DNA of 64,000 nt, from the NCBI RefSeq assembly GCF_022374935.2, contig NZ_CP092430.2, forward strand, positions 4,898,001 through 4,962,000, written 5' to 3'. Source of the DNA: Mycolicibacter virginiensis (GTDB lineage Bacteria > Actinomycetota > Actinomycetes > Mycobacteriales > Mycobacteriaceae). A program made the position numbers and the translations under genes. The notes below the pieces were generated by a model. That model saw only the letters and a program-made list of their open reading frames with translations, was not told the DNA's origin and made no database searches. Numbering within the stretch: position 1 is the first letter of the stretch; each line of letters starts with the position of its first letter. This document shows positions 45,746 through 53,772 of this stretch, one piece after another.

Positions 45746-46882
45746 CTATCGGGTTTCCTGCCGCCGCACCCGGAACAATTTGGTCTCGCCCTCCACACCC
45801 TTCAGTGCACGGGTTCCAACAAACGACCAGGCGTACCCCGGGGCCTCCCCGATGGCCTCGCGGGCCGCGCCCTCCGTCATGACCTCGCCGGGCTCGGCGA
45901 CGCTGGTGACCCGGCTCGCGACATTGACCGGGCTGCCGAACCAATCCCGGGCGCGGCTCACCGCCCATCCCGACGCGATACCGGCCCGCAGTTGCGGCAG
46001 GTCGGGGTCGTCGGCGGCGCGGTCCAGCAGCTGCAGCGTGGCGCCGAGCAGCTTCGCGGCGTCGGACGACACCAGCATCACCGCATCGCCGATCGTCTTG
46101 ACCAGCCGCACCGGAGGGTTGACCACCTCGTGCGCCAGATCGGCAAGGCGTTCAACGAGTCCCACCAGTTCCTCGGGCGGTATCGCCTCGCCCAGCCGGG
46201 TGAACCCGACCATGTCGGCGAAGGCCACCGCGAGCTGCCGCGCCCCGGGCAGCGCAACCCCGGCCGCCCGCTCGGTGGCGTTGACCTCCTCACCTTCCAG
46301 CACCCGCCGCAGCTGGACAAACAGAATGTCGCGAATCATGTCCCCCAACAAGGGGATAACGGTTCGCACGATCTCCTCGTGGGCTTTGGCGACCTCAAGC
46401 TCGGTGAGGCCCGGCCGCATGATCGCCGATATGGTGCTGTACCGGAACGCCGGAACCGCCCGGGATATGCCCTCGGAAAGCCGGCGGATCATCAGCAGCA
46501 CCTGGCCCGGGTCCAGACCGGCCCCGACAAGTCGCTGCAATCGCACGGCGGCCTCGCCGTCGGCCCGCAAAAGCAGGGCGGCATCGGGATCATCCAACCG
46601 CGGCAGCCCCAGCGCACGTTCGATGCCCTGCAACAGGGCCAGATCAATGCCGTGGTCGGCGCTGACCGCACGTTCTGACACGTATTTGCCGTCGTCGCCC
46701 AGCGCACGATGCGCCGGCATCAGCATCGGCGCCACCTTGGCGCGGATCTGGTCCAGCCCGAAGCCCTCCTCCAGCAACCAGACCACCAGCTCGGCACGCT
46801 CCTCGCGGGCACTGGCATCCAGACCGTCGAACAGCCCCAGCTCCGCCAGCGTCTCGTGGAATGCTCCGCTCTCGGCCCACAT
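45746..46882 (-). CDS. Class III adenylate cyclase with N-terminal regulatory domain (Rv1264-like)
   Basis: 378 aa. Residues 1-205 form an all-helical regulatory domain (LLEEGFGLDQIRAKVAPMLM, then LLQGIERALGLPRLDDPD). Residues 210-375 form the cyclase homology domain. Metal-binding Asp223 (FADMVGFTRL) and Asp266 (KTIGDAVMLV), adenine-selecting Lys262 and Asp313 (DWFGSPVN), and transition-state Asn320 and Arg324 (VNVASR) are all present. Length and spacing match the pH-gated Rv1264 of M. tuberculosis as I remember it, in which the N-domain inhibits catalysis until acidification. No membrane segment. Regulation by pH is inferred from homology. Confidence 0.93.
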   Translation of the reverse strand: MWAESGAFHETLAELGLFDGLDASAREERAELVVWLLEEGFGLDQIRAKVAPMLMPAHRALGDDGKYVSERAVSADHGIDLALLQGIERALGLPRLDDPDAALLLRADGEAAVRLQRLVGAGLDPGQVLLMIRRLSEGISRAVPAFRYSTISAIMRPGLTELEVAKAHEEIVRTVIPLLGDMIRDILFVQLRRVLEGEEVNATERAAGVALPGARQLAVAFADMVGFTRLGEAIPPEELVGLVERLADLAHEVVNPPVRLVKTIGDAVMLVSSDAAKLLGATLQLLDRAADDPDLPQLRAGIASGWAVSRARDWFGSPVNVASRVTSVAEPGEVMTEGAAREAIGEAPGYAWSFVGTRALKGVEGETKLFRVRRQETR

Positions 46883-46989
46883 CCTGTCGCCTCAAATCGT
46901 TGCCACACCGCCAGGTTGGCCGGCCATCCGTACCCCGGGTGCACCCGCAGGACGTGGTGGTCCGGCCGCCCCGGCCCGGTTGATTCGGG

Positions 46990-47661
46990 TCAGCCGATGA
47001 TGCCCGCCCGGACCTGGTCGGCTACCTTGAGCGCCTGATCGGACACGATCCCGCTGCTGCACACCAGAACCTCGATGGCCGCGTTGGACTTTCCGGTGAT
47101 CACGTGCGAGCACGTCGAGTGGTCCGAGACCCGGTTGGTGCGTACCGCGAAGCCGTCGCCGGCCTCCGACGGGGTCTGCACGTACCACTGCTCGTCGTCT
47201 TGGCCGGGCAGCGTCAGGTTGACCTGGTCACCGGCGCAGTTCTGCCAGGACTGCGCGGTCTCGCTCACGAAGTCCGACGCGGCCTCTTCGGTGGGGAACG
47301 CGGCGATCACCGTCGTAACCCGCACCCGAACCGGACCGGTCACATCGCTGGTGAGGGTCTGCAGATCGATCCCGCGGAATGAAGTGCCGCCATAAGTCGA
47401 TTCGGTTGCCGGATAGACCGCCCCGACACACCCCTTCTCAATGGACTTGTAGTTCCGCAGCCCGTTGGCGTGGTCGGTGACGGTCAGCGAGGGGTTCCGC
47501 AGTCCGGGACCGGCGAAGATGCTGTTGAGCGATGCGGGGTCGGGCTGCAGCGCCGCGAGGTCACCGGCCTCGACCGGGGCGGCGACGGCCGGCGCCGCAA
47601 GCACCCACCCGGCCGCAGCGATGGCGGCGGTGAACATGCCCAGAGTGTGCGAATCGCGCAT
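46990..47661 (-). CDS. Exported PknH-type sensor-domain protein (family member 4)
   Basis: 223 aa from ATG 47661, with a signal peptide cleaved near PAVAAPVEA. The mature domain shows GCVGAVYPATESTYGGTSFRGIDLQTLT, WQNCAGDQVNLTLPG, HSTCSHVITGKSNAAIEVLVCSSG and a C-terminal helix. The layout is close to the two neighbouring genes at 47704 and 48522 (each has C-x-AVY, a W-x-x-C and a C-S/x-H/R pair), so these three form a subgroup. Soluble secreted protein, no lipobox. Function unknown. Follows 47704-48366 by 42 bp on the same strand. Confidence 0.8.
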   Translation of the reverse strand: MRDSHTLGMFTAAIAAAGWVLAAPAVAAPVEAGDLAALQPDPASLNSIFAGPGLRNPSLTVTDHANGLRNYKSIEKGCVGAVYPATESTYGGTSFRGIDLQTLTSDVTGPVRVRVTTVIAAFPTEEAASDFVSETAQSWQNCAGDQVNLTLPGQDDEQWYVQTPSEAGDGFAVRTNRVSDHSTCSHVITGKSNAAIEVLVCSSGIVSDQALKVADQVRAGIIG

Positions 47662-47703
47662 GGCGAGCTGACCTTTCGTCGACGTAGTTCGGGAGGGCTG
47701 GAG

Positions 47704-48366
47704 CTAGGCGAGGTTGCGGACAATCTGCGAACGCAGGCTGCGTCCCTTGCCGCCCGGATTGGCGTCGGTGCACAGCCGGACGTCGACGACGTAGTTGTTC
47801 TTGGCCTGCAGCACCCGCTCGCAGCCCGCCGTGCCCTTCATGGGATTCGCGAACAGCGTGGCGAACAGTTCCAGTCCTCCCGCGGTGACCACACCGGCCT
47901 TGAGATCTGCGCTCATCCCATTGGTGTACTCGGCGGTCAACGGTGTGCCCTTGCAGCTCTTCCAGATGGCAGCCTGGTCATTGAGGTAGGTCTGCGCGGC
48001 TTTGGCGTCGGGGAACTCAGCGACGGCCTGGACCACGTTCGGGTTCAGCTCGCCACCGGGCTGCCGAAGGGTCTGCACGACGAAGTCGGTGTAACCCGAG
48101 CCGTCGTAGGCCGCCGCTGAGCCGGGCGCGTACACCGCCGTACAGTTCGCCGGCGTAGTGGTCGGCGTACTCAGCGGCTGAGTGCCGGACTCGGAGCTGA
48201 TCACCTGCATCGTGGTGTCCATCCGCTCGCTGACCTCATCGGCGGGAACCAGCACGTCAGCCAGGTCCACGGCACTCGGCGCGGCCTGCGCGATCGAGCC
48301 GTCCGCGAGCACCCCGATTAACGCCGCGGCCGAGACTGCCACCACTGAGGCTAGGTGAATTCGCAT
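47704..48366 (-). CDS. Exported PknH-type sensor-domain protein (family member 5)
   Basis: 220 aa from ATG 48366. The frame is open to 48522, but the signal peptide MRIHLASVVAVSAAALIGVL to about SIAQAAPS defines the start. Family blocks: NCTAVYAPGSAAAYDGSGYTDF, AAIWKSCKGTPLTAEYTNG, AGCERVLQAKNNYVVDVRLC. The Cys pattern is that of members 4 and 6, and YDGSGYT is shared with member 6. Secreted; ligand and partner unknown. Divergent from member 6 across about 155 bp, which should contain both promoters. Upstream partner of 46990-47661. Confidence 0.8.
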   Translation of the reverse strand: MRIHLASVVAVSAAALIGVLADGSIAQAAPSAVDLADVLVPADEVSERMDTTMQVISSESGTQPLSTPTTTPANCTAVYAPGSAAAYDGSGYTDFVVQTLRQPGGELNPNVVQAVAEFPDAKAAQTYLNDQAAIWKSCKGTPLTAEYTNGMSADLKAGVVTAGGLELFATLFANPMKGTAGCERVLQAKNNYVVDVRLCTDANPGGKGRSLRSQIVRNLA

Positions 48367-48521
48367 CGAAATCCATTCCGTTTCGCCGTGTTGAGATCCC
48401 CTACCGGCGGCTGGGGCTGACCGAATGTTATCCGGTGTTCCCCGCCGAGACCCCTCCGTTGGAGTCCGCAATGTGGTTCCATCGATAACCGAACCGACGG
48501 ACCCAACGTTAAGGACGTGCA

Positions 48522-49244
48522 ATGCAACGGGACGACACCGACCGGAGAATCGGTTACCTGGCGCTCGCGATCGCGACCTGCGCCGCCGGGGCGCTGGCGG
48601 TACTGCCCGGCCTGGCCTCGGCCACCCCGGGCGTGCCCGGCATCGACGACACCACGCCCTCCGCGGACGTCGACCTGGCCGCTCTCCAGCTGACCTCGGC
48701 GGAGGCGTCGCCCATCGTCAAGTGGCCGTCGGATCCGCCCCTCGAGTTGACGGTGTACAAGACCGCGACCTCGCCGGTGGCCGGCGCGGCCAGCACCTCC
48801 GACGCGCAATGCGCCAGCGCGGTCTACGCCGGCCTGGACAAGACCTATGACGGCAGTGGCTACACCGGCCTGAACTATCAGGAGCTCACCGGATTCGGTT
48901 CCAAGAACAGCTATTCGGTGATCTCGGTGGCCTCCAGCTACGACGACGAACACGCCGCGGCCAACATGGTGGCCAACACCATCCAGAACTGGACCGACTG
49001 CGGCCGTAAGAAGGTGACCGGCGACCTCAGCGGCTCCACGCAGACCCGGACCGTCAACAACGTGGTCTCCACCACCGACGACATCTACCTGGTCAACAAC
49101 ATCACCGATGACGGCGGCGCCTGCTCGCACGCCATGACGTCGCAGGGCAACGTCGTGGTCGAGGTGTCGGCCTGCCGATCCAACATCGGTCTGGTCAAGC
49201 AGAGCCTTCAGCTGGCCAACAAGATGCTGGTCAAGCTGCCGTGA
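48522..49244 (+). CDS. Exported PknH-type sensor-domain protein (family member 6)
   Basis: 240 aa from ATG 48522. Signal peptide or anchor IGYLALAIATCAAGALAVLP ending near LASATPG. The mature domain has QCASAVYAGLDKTYDGSGYTGL, NWTDCGRKKVTGDL, GACSHAMTSQGNVVVEVSAC and a terminal helix. Clear paralogue of members 4 and 5. The stop overlaps the next lipoprotein gene by four bases (GTGA, 49241-49244), so the three plus-strand sensor-domain genes 48522-50772 form one transcription unit. Confidence 0.8.
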   Translation: MQRDDTDRRIGYLALAIATCAAGALAVLPGLASATPGVPGIDDTTPSADVDLAALQLTSAEASPIVKWPSDPPLELTVYKTATSPVAGAASTSDAQCASAVYAGLDKTYDGSGYTGLNYQELTGFGSKNSYSVISVASSYDDEHAAANMVANTIQNWTDCGRKKVTGDLSGSTQTRTVNNVVSTTDDIYLVNNITDDGGACSHAMTSQGNVVVEVSACRSNIGLVKQSLQLANKMLVKLP

Positions 49245-50056
49245 CGCGCCGACTTATCGCCGGCTGCTGTGTCGGGCTGGCCGCGCTGACCCTCGCCGGC
49301 TGTGCCGGTGACGACCCCGACCAGGACAGCGCCGCCACGGTTGCGCCGGCGGCGGCCGCGGCGCCGCCCAGCGTCCAATCGGATCCGACGGCACCCGCCG
49401 CCCCGGCCGGTGAGCCAAGCGGGCAGCCCGCAGCAACTCCGACTCCGGCGCCGTCCGCCGGGCCGCGCTTGGTGACACCGGGCAAGCTTGGCGCACTGTT
49501 GGTTCCGATCGAGGAGCTCAACAACGTCGTCGGCGCGAAGCTGGGATTCGAGACGGTCTTCACCAGGCCCGGTGCGCCGGCCGGCGGCCTGGGTGACAAA
49601 GCGGGTTGCGCGGTGTTGTTCGGCTCCAACACCGACAGCTACGCCAACGAATACACCGCCTTCCGGCGCCAGAGTGTGCGAGACGGCGAGGACAGCTCAC
49701 AGCATTTCGTCGCGCAGGAAGTAGCCGCCTTCGCCGATGTCGCCACCGCGGCCGCGAACTTCGGCAAAACGTTCGATAAGAAAGCCCTGGCCGGCTGTGA
49801 CGGTGCCGTGGTGCATCGCCAGGGTGACGACGATCGCATCACGTGGCGGCTCAACCTGTCCGGCATCACCGCCGACACCGCCCGATGGACGCTGGACCAG
49901 TACGCCGACGGCAAGCCCAACGACTGGACTTGTGCGCATGAGGCCCGGACCCGCAGCAACGTCGAGTTCACGGTGACCGTATGCCAATTCGGCAACGCGG
50001 CATCGGCAGCGACAGCGATCGGCAATCAGATCAACGACTGGATTCCCCACCCGTGA
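49241..50056 (+). CDS. PknH-type sensor-domain lipoprotein (family member 7)
   Basis: 271 aa from GTG 49241. Lipobox LAGC near residue 21, followed by an Ala/Pro linker of about 55 residues. The sensor domain has PGKLGALLVPIEELNNVVGAKLGF, GCAVLFGSNTDSYANEYTAF, LAGCDGAVVHRQGDDDRITWRL and YADGKPNDWTCAHEARTRSN. It is the closest relative in the window of the lipoprotein at 12401-13198 (shared ADGKPxDWxCA and the LGFE block), 36 kb away. Function unknown. Translationally coupled to the preceding gene. Confidence 0.8.
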   Translation: MTRRLIAGCCVGLAALTLAGCAGDDPDQDSAATVAPAAAAAPPSVQSDPTAPAAPAGEPSGQPAATPTPAPSAGPRLVTPGKLGALLVPIEELNNVVGAKLGFETVFTRPGAPAGGLGDKAGCAVLFGSNTDSYANEYTAFRRQSVRDGEDSSQHFVAQEVAAFADVATAAANFGKTFDKKALAGCDGAVVHRQGDDDRITWRLNLSGITADTARWTLDQYADGKPNDWTCAHEARTRSNVEFTVTVCQFGNAASAATAIGNQINDWIPHP

Positions 50057-50082
50057 CCGGCATGCGAGGAAAGGCGGCAGCG

Positions 50083-50772
50083 ATGAAGGCACCGCAGGGA
50101 CTGCTTTTCGGAATGGGCGTCATGTGCCTGGGCACGCTGGTCGCCGGTCTCCTTCCGGTCGCGGCGGCCGACTCGGGCGACGCCACGGTGCCTGCGGGCA
50201 AAGTCGAGTCACTGTTGCTGTCGCCGGCCGCGGTCGGCGACATCGTCGGGGTCACGTTCGACTGGGAGAAGGCCAACCGGCGGCCCTATAAATCCGACGA
50301 CCTCGGCGAGCACTCGGCGTGCGCCATGCTGACCGGCCCCGACGTCGAAACTTTCGGCCGCGACTACACCGGTTACCGGTTCCGCGCCGACCGCGACGAC
50401 GCCGAGAACTGGGAGTTCACCGTCCAGCAGCGGGTGGCGACCTACGCCGACGCCGCCACGGCTACGCAGACCTTCCAGAAGGTGTTCAGCAAGGCCGCGA
50501 TGGCCAAGTGCAACGGGGTCATCGCCTCCATCAAGGACAACACGGACGCCCAGTGGCGGTTCAGGATTCAGACGGTGGCCCCGACCTCGGCACGGTGGGT
50601 GGAGGACCAGCTGTCCGACCAGCAACCGATCGGCTACAGCTGCTCGGACGTCGCCGGGGTGACCCGCAATGTGCTTTACAGCATCAAGGTGTGTCAGTAC
50701 GGCAACGGCGGACCCGCCGCGGCCACCATCGCCGAACGCATCACCAGTCAGGTCGCCGGCGTACGCGCCTGA
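50083..50772 (+). CDS. Exported PknH-type sensor-domain protein (family member 8)
   Basis: 229 aa from ATG 50083, which gives a classic MK signal peptide ending near VAAADSG and has GGAAAGGCGG upstream. In-frame GTG 50053 (GTGA overlap with the previous stop) and ATG 50062 are alternatives. Domain blocks: VESLLLSPAAVGDIVGVTFDW, SACAMLTGPDVETFGRDYTGYR, AKCNGVIASIKDNTDAQWRF and IGYSCSDVAGVTRNVLYSIKVCQYG. Same architecture as members 2 and 7 but without a lipid anchor. Function unknown. Followed after 23 bp by the unrecognised trio beginning at 50796. Confidence 0.8.
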   Translation: MKAPQGLLFGMGVMCLGTLVAGLLPVAAADSGDATVPAGKVESLLLSPAAVGDIVGVTFDWEKANRRPYKSDDLGEHSACAMLTGPDVETFGRDYTGYRFRADRDDAENWEFTVQQRVATYADAATATQTFQKVFSKAAMAKCNGVIASIKDNTDAQWRFRIQTVAPTSARWVEDQLSDQQPIGYSCSDVAGVTRNVLYSIKVCQYGNGGPAAATIAERITSQVAGVRA

Positions 50773-50795
50773 TCCGCGCGGCTGCTGAAGGATCC

Positions 50796-51413
50796 ATGGC
50801 CCCGAACAAAGTCACGCAACGTATCTCAGCGCTGGTCCCCTGGCTGCGCGGAGAGCTCAAGCGGCGCAAGTTGCGTCAACTGCGGACATTCACCGCCGGG
50901 GTGATCCTGGCCGTTGCCGGCCTGTTCGGCGGGCTGGACACGGTGGATGCCGGCCCCAGCGTGTTTGCGGTCGACGAAGCGCACAGCGATGGTAAGTTCA
51001 CCTTGACCATCGCCCGCGCTTCAGTGGTCAACGAGCTGCGCGCCGGTCGGCGGATCGTCGCACCGGCCCAACCCGGCCATCGCTATCTGGGTGTGGTGAG
51101 CACGGTCCGCAACGACGGTACCATTCCCGGCCGGCTGATCGGCGAACTGCAGCTGCGTGAGCAGCCGCAAAGCACCTCGGTCGGGGTGTTTCGGATGGTC
51201 GACGGCTCCCCCATCACCCAGTTGGGGCCGGGCCTCGAAGAGCAGCTCGTGTTCGTGTGGCGCATTCCCGACAGTGCGATTCATCCGGACCTCTCCGTGA
51301 CGTTGCGGGTCACGCAGAAACGCTTCACCGAGTTGCTGGTCACCTACGGCCGGGACTGGGTGGACAGCGGAGGCGACTACGCCGAGATCACCCTGCCGGT
51401 GACCGTGAAATGA
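50796..51413 (+). CDS. Unrecognised single-pass membrane protein, gene 1 of an overlapping trio
   Basis: 205 aa from ATG 50796, with GAAGGA upstream. A basic N-terminus (LRGELKRRKLRQLRTF) precedes one TM helix (TAGVILAVAGLFGGLD). The exported part looks all-beta: KFTLTIARASVVNEL, YLGVVSTVRNDGTIPGRLIG and VFVWRIPDSAIHPDLSVTLRV. The shape resembles DUF4352-like or immunoglobulin-like exported domains, but I do not recognise the family. The stop overlaps the next ATG by four bases. The three genes look like one tightly coupled unit, perhaps subunits of a cell-surface complex. Confidence 0.7.
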   Translation: MAPNKVTQRISALVPWLRGELKRRKLRQLRTFTAGVILAVAGLFGGLDTVDAGPSVFAVDEAHSDGKFTLTIARASVVNELRAGRRIVAPAQPGHRYLGVVSTVRNDGTIPGRLIGELQLREQPQSTSVGVFRMVDGSPITQLGPGLEEQLVFVWRIPDSAIHPDLSVTLRVTQKRFTELLVTYGRDWVDSGGDYAEITLPVTVK

Positions 51414-52003
51414 GCGCACCGATCCGGCGATCCCGCCCGGGACTGACCGCTGCCCTGGCCGCCGCGCCGATCCTGGTGGCTGCGGCGCTGCTTTGGCAAC
51501 ACCTGCCCGACAGCACTCGCGTCTACGGACCGTTCGACGTCCCCGGCCGGTTCGGCGTTGAGACCACTGGGCGTTCGCTGACGGTCACCGTCGACGGCGT
51601 ACAGCTGACGAGGGAGGTACAGGGTTCGGCGCGGTGGGCGAACCCGCCACCGGTGACCGCCGCTGGGGCGTGGGTGGTGGTGCGCGCCAGAGTGTCGGCG
51701 ACAGAACGGACGGCGATGCCCAGCGTCGAACTTCGAGTGGGCCCCAACACCTACCGGCCGTCCGATCGGTTCCCCAGCTACACGCTGGGCTATCGAGCCG
51801 ATCCGGGGATCACCCAGCGCGGCGCCTGGGTCTTCGACGTGCCACCCGAGCTGTTCGACCCGCCCGGCGCCGACCCGTTCGAGCTGCACGTGTGGCCCGG
51901 CCTCGACGACCGCCTGGATGACCGGTTGGTGATCAACCTGCGCGGTCACCTGGAATCCATCTCCGGCACAGTTCTGGTGGTGGCGCCGGAGGTGGCCGGA
52001 TGA
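51410..52003 (+). CDS. Unrecognised exported or membrane protein, gene 2 of the trio
   Basis: 197 aa from ATG 51410 (ATGA overlap with gene 1). A short basic N-terminus leads to one hydrophobic helix (LTAALAAAPILVAAALLW). The remaining 165 residues look beta-rich: GRFGVETTGRSLTVTVDGVQL, GAWVVVRARVSATERTAMPSVE and GAWVFDVPPELFDPPGADPFEL. The VVVRARVSATERT strand resembles the VVSTVRNDGT strand of gene 1 and [11 protein letters not shown] of gene 3. That suggests related folds produced by old duplication. No known family. Stop overlaps gene 3 by four bases. Confidence 0.68.
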   Translation: MSAPIRRSRPGLTAALAAAPILVAAALLWQHLPDSTRVYGPFDVPGRFGVETTGRSLTVTVDGVQLTREVQGSARWANPPPVTAAGAWVVVRARVSATERTAMPSVELRVGPNTYRPSDRFPSYTLGYRADPGITQRGAWVFDVPPELFDPPGADPFELHVWPGLDDRLDDRLVINLRGHLESISGTVLVVAPEVAG

Positions 52004-52506
52004 GCGACCGCACGCTTCGCCTCTGGCAGCGCAACGTGATCGGACTCGCGGTGGCCGCGGTCGCCGCGGCCGTCCTCGGGATCACCGAGTTGTACCCCGA
52101 TTGGTCGGCTTACCGCGCCCGCGTCACTCCGGCCGTGCTGGTCACCAAGGCCGACAGTGTGACCGCCTACGGGCAGACCTGGCGGTTGGGCTCGATCCGC
52201 CACCTCAACGCGGTGCCGCACGCGCCCACGACTACCCTGCCGGCCCACACGGCGCTAACCGTGGTCACCGTCGAGCGGACCGGAACGCCCCTCGCCGGGG
52301 AATGCACCGCGGTCATCACCGACGGGCGGCGTCGCTGGCAGACCGCCGCCATCGGAAACGCGGCGCCATTGGTCGGCGACGCCACCGACCGGTGCACCAA
52401 ACCGGGGCCGCTGCAACTGAGTTTCCTGCTGCCGTCGGACGCCGTGCCCACCGCGGTCGACCTGATCAACACCGACGGCGGCATCATGCTGCGAATCACC
52501 TTGTGA
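52000..52506 (+). CDS. Unrecognised single-pass membrane protein, gene 3 of the trio
   Basis: 168 aa from ATG 52000 (ATGA overlap with gene 2). One TM helix near residues 14-31 (IGLAVAAVAAAVLGITEL). The exported domain has [40 protein letters not shown] and [19 protein letters not shown], with two Cys that could pair. No family recognised. The last 252 bp overlap the antiparallel reading frame of the membrane protein at 52255-53772, so either both ends are real or the facing gene stops earlier. Confidence 0.68.
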   Translation: MSDRTLRLWQRNVIGLAVAAVAAAVLGITELYPDWSAYRARVTPAVLVTKADSVTAYGQTWRLGSIRHLNAVPHAPTTTLPAHTALTVVTVERTGTPLAGECTAVITDGRRRWQTAAIGNAAPLVGDATDRCTKPGPLQLSFLLPSDAVPTAVDLINTDGGIMLRITL

Positions 52507-53772
52507 GCCCGGGCCTCCCGTGACGGTGGTGACGGTGGCCAGGTTGGCCCGGCGCACGCAGTAAGCGAACATCGCCGCGACCAGGGCGATCCGCAACGGC
52601 TGAACGATCAGCTGCGAGGCCAGGCTCATAGTGCCGCCGAACGCCGACCAGAACTCCGGGCCGTGCGGTCCGAGAACCTTGGCCATCCCCCGGTACAGGT
52701 AGCCCTCGGTCAGCTGAGTGCGGTAGAAGCTGCCCCGCATGTCCAGCCACGCCAACACCAGATACGCCAATACGTAAGCAGACAGGCCCACCACACCGCC
52801 GTGCAGGATCAGCCGGGCCGCATCGACAATCGGGCCGAACCGGCCGGTCTTGGACTTGGCGTACTCCGTGGCCCGCGACCGTAGCTGTTCGGGTGTCTGT
52901 TGCCAGCGCTCGGTGACCCCGGCCGCCGTCTCTCCCCGCGAGCCGGCCCGCCGCAGGATGGTCGGCCAATCGATCTGGGCGGACACCCCATAGACGATTC
53001 CGGCCGCGGCCAGCCACATCAGCGGTACGGCCGCACCCCCGAACACCGTCCGCACCAGCCACATGAACCCCTGCCACGCTGTCTGCAGGGGCTGAACGTG
53101 CGAGAAAGCGTCCGCACGAACCGTGTTGAACCACACCACAAGCCGACGATGGCTGATCCAATCGCCGGGTTTGATCAACACGGTGATGCCCGCCGCCAGC
53201 GAGAAGGTCAGCACCAGGAACACCCACAGCGCGTCGATATAGACCCGCAGCGCGATCAGCGCTGTCGGCAGCCGACTACTGAAGTGCCCTAACACGTAAC
53301 GGGCCACCAGGGCACCAGCAACCACCACCCAGGTGGTTCGGGAGATGGGCAGCATCTCGGTGTTGATCCCGCTCATCGCGTCGGCCACCCGGTAATTGAG
53401 CGCCAGACGTTGATAGGCCAGCCAGTCTTCCTTGAACATCTGCCAGGCCAGATAGATGGCGAAGAACGGCACGATCACGGTGGTGAACAGGTCGATGCTG
53501 CGCAGCGACCGGCGCGGCAGTGCGGCCACCTCGGGGAGCCCGTGGCGCAGCACCAGGAACATCGCCACGTAGGAACCCAGCTGCGCCAGGCCGGCGCCGG
53601 GCATGATCAGTGCCGCCCACAACGGATTGCTGTGGCCAGCCCAGGCGGCCGCGGCGATAACCACCCGGCGGACCACCAGTCCGGCGAGGTAACACGCTGC
53701 CAGCTGCGGCCAGTACCGCCACCACAGGACGAATGGCGTCATTAAGTTCCGCAGCACCGGCATCGTTGTCAC
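52255..53772 (-). CDS. Unrecognised polytopic membrane protein coupled to leuS
   Basis: 505 aa from GTG 53772, which overlaps the leuS stop (GTGA); ATG 53763 is an alternative. About seven to eight hydrophobic helices: [75 protein letters not shown] and others up to [17 protein letters not shown]. The family is not recognised. The final ~80 residues after ATVTTVTGG are Gly/Gln/Arg-rich and are the antisense of the facing gene. The functional part probably ends near 52500. Its position opposite the 50796-52506 trio may mean they act together, which is speculative. Confidence 0.65.
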   Translation of the reverse strand: MTTMPVLRNLMTPFVLWWRYWPQLAACYLAGLVVRRVVIAAAAWAGHSNPLWAALIMPGAGLAQLGSYVAMFLVLRHGLPEVAALPRRSLRSIDLFTTVIVPFFAIYLAWQMFKEDWLAYQRLALNYRVADAMSGINTEMLPISRTTWVVVAGALVARYVLGHFSSRLPTALIALRVYIDALWVFLVLTFSLAAGITVLIKPGDWISHRRLVVWFNTVRADAFSHVQPLQTAWQGFMWLVRTVFGGAAVPLMWLAAAGIVYGVSAQIDWPTILRRAGSRGETAAGVTERWQQTPEQLRSRATEYAKSKTGRFGPIVDAARLILHGGVVGLSAYVLAYLVLAWLDMRGSFYRTQLTEGYLYRGMAKVLGPHGPEFWSAFGGTMSLASQLIVQPLRIALVAAMFAYCVRRANLATVTTVTGGPGSQGDSQHDAAVGVDQVDRGGHGVRRQQETQLQRPRFGAPVGGVADQWRRVSDGGGLPATPPVGDDRGAFPGEGRSGPLDGDHG

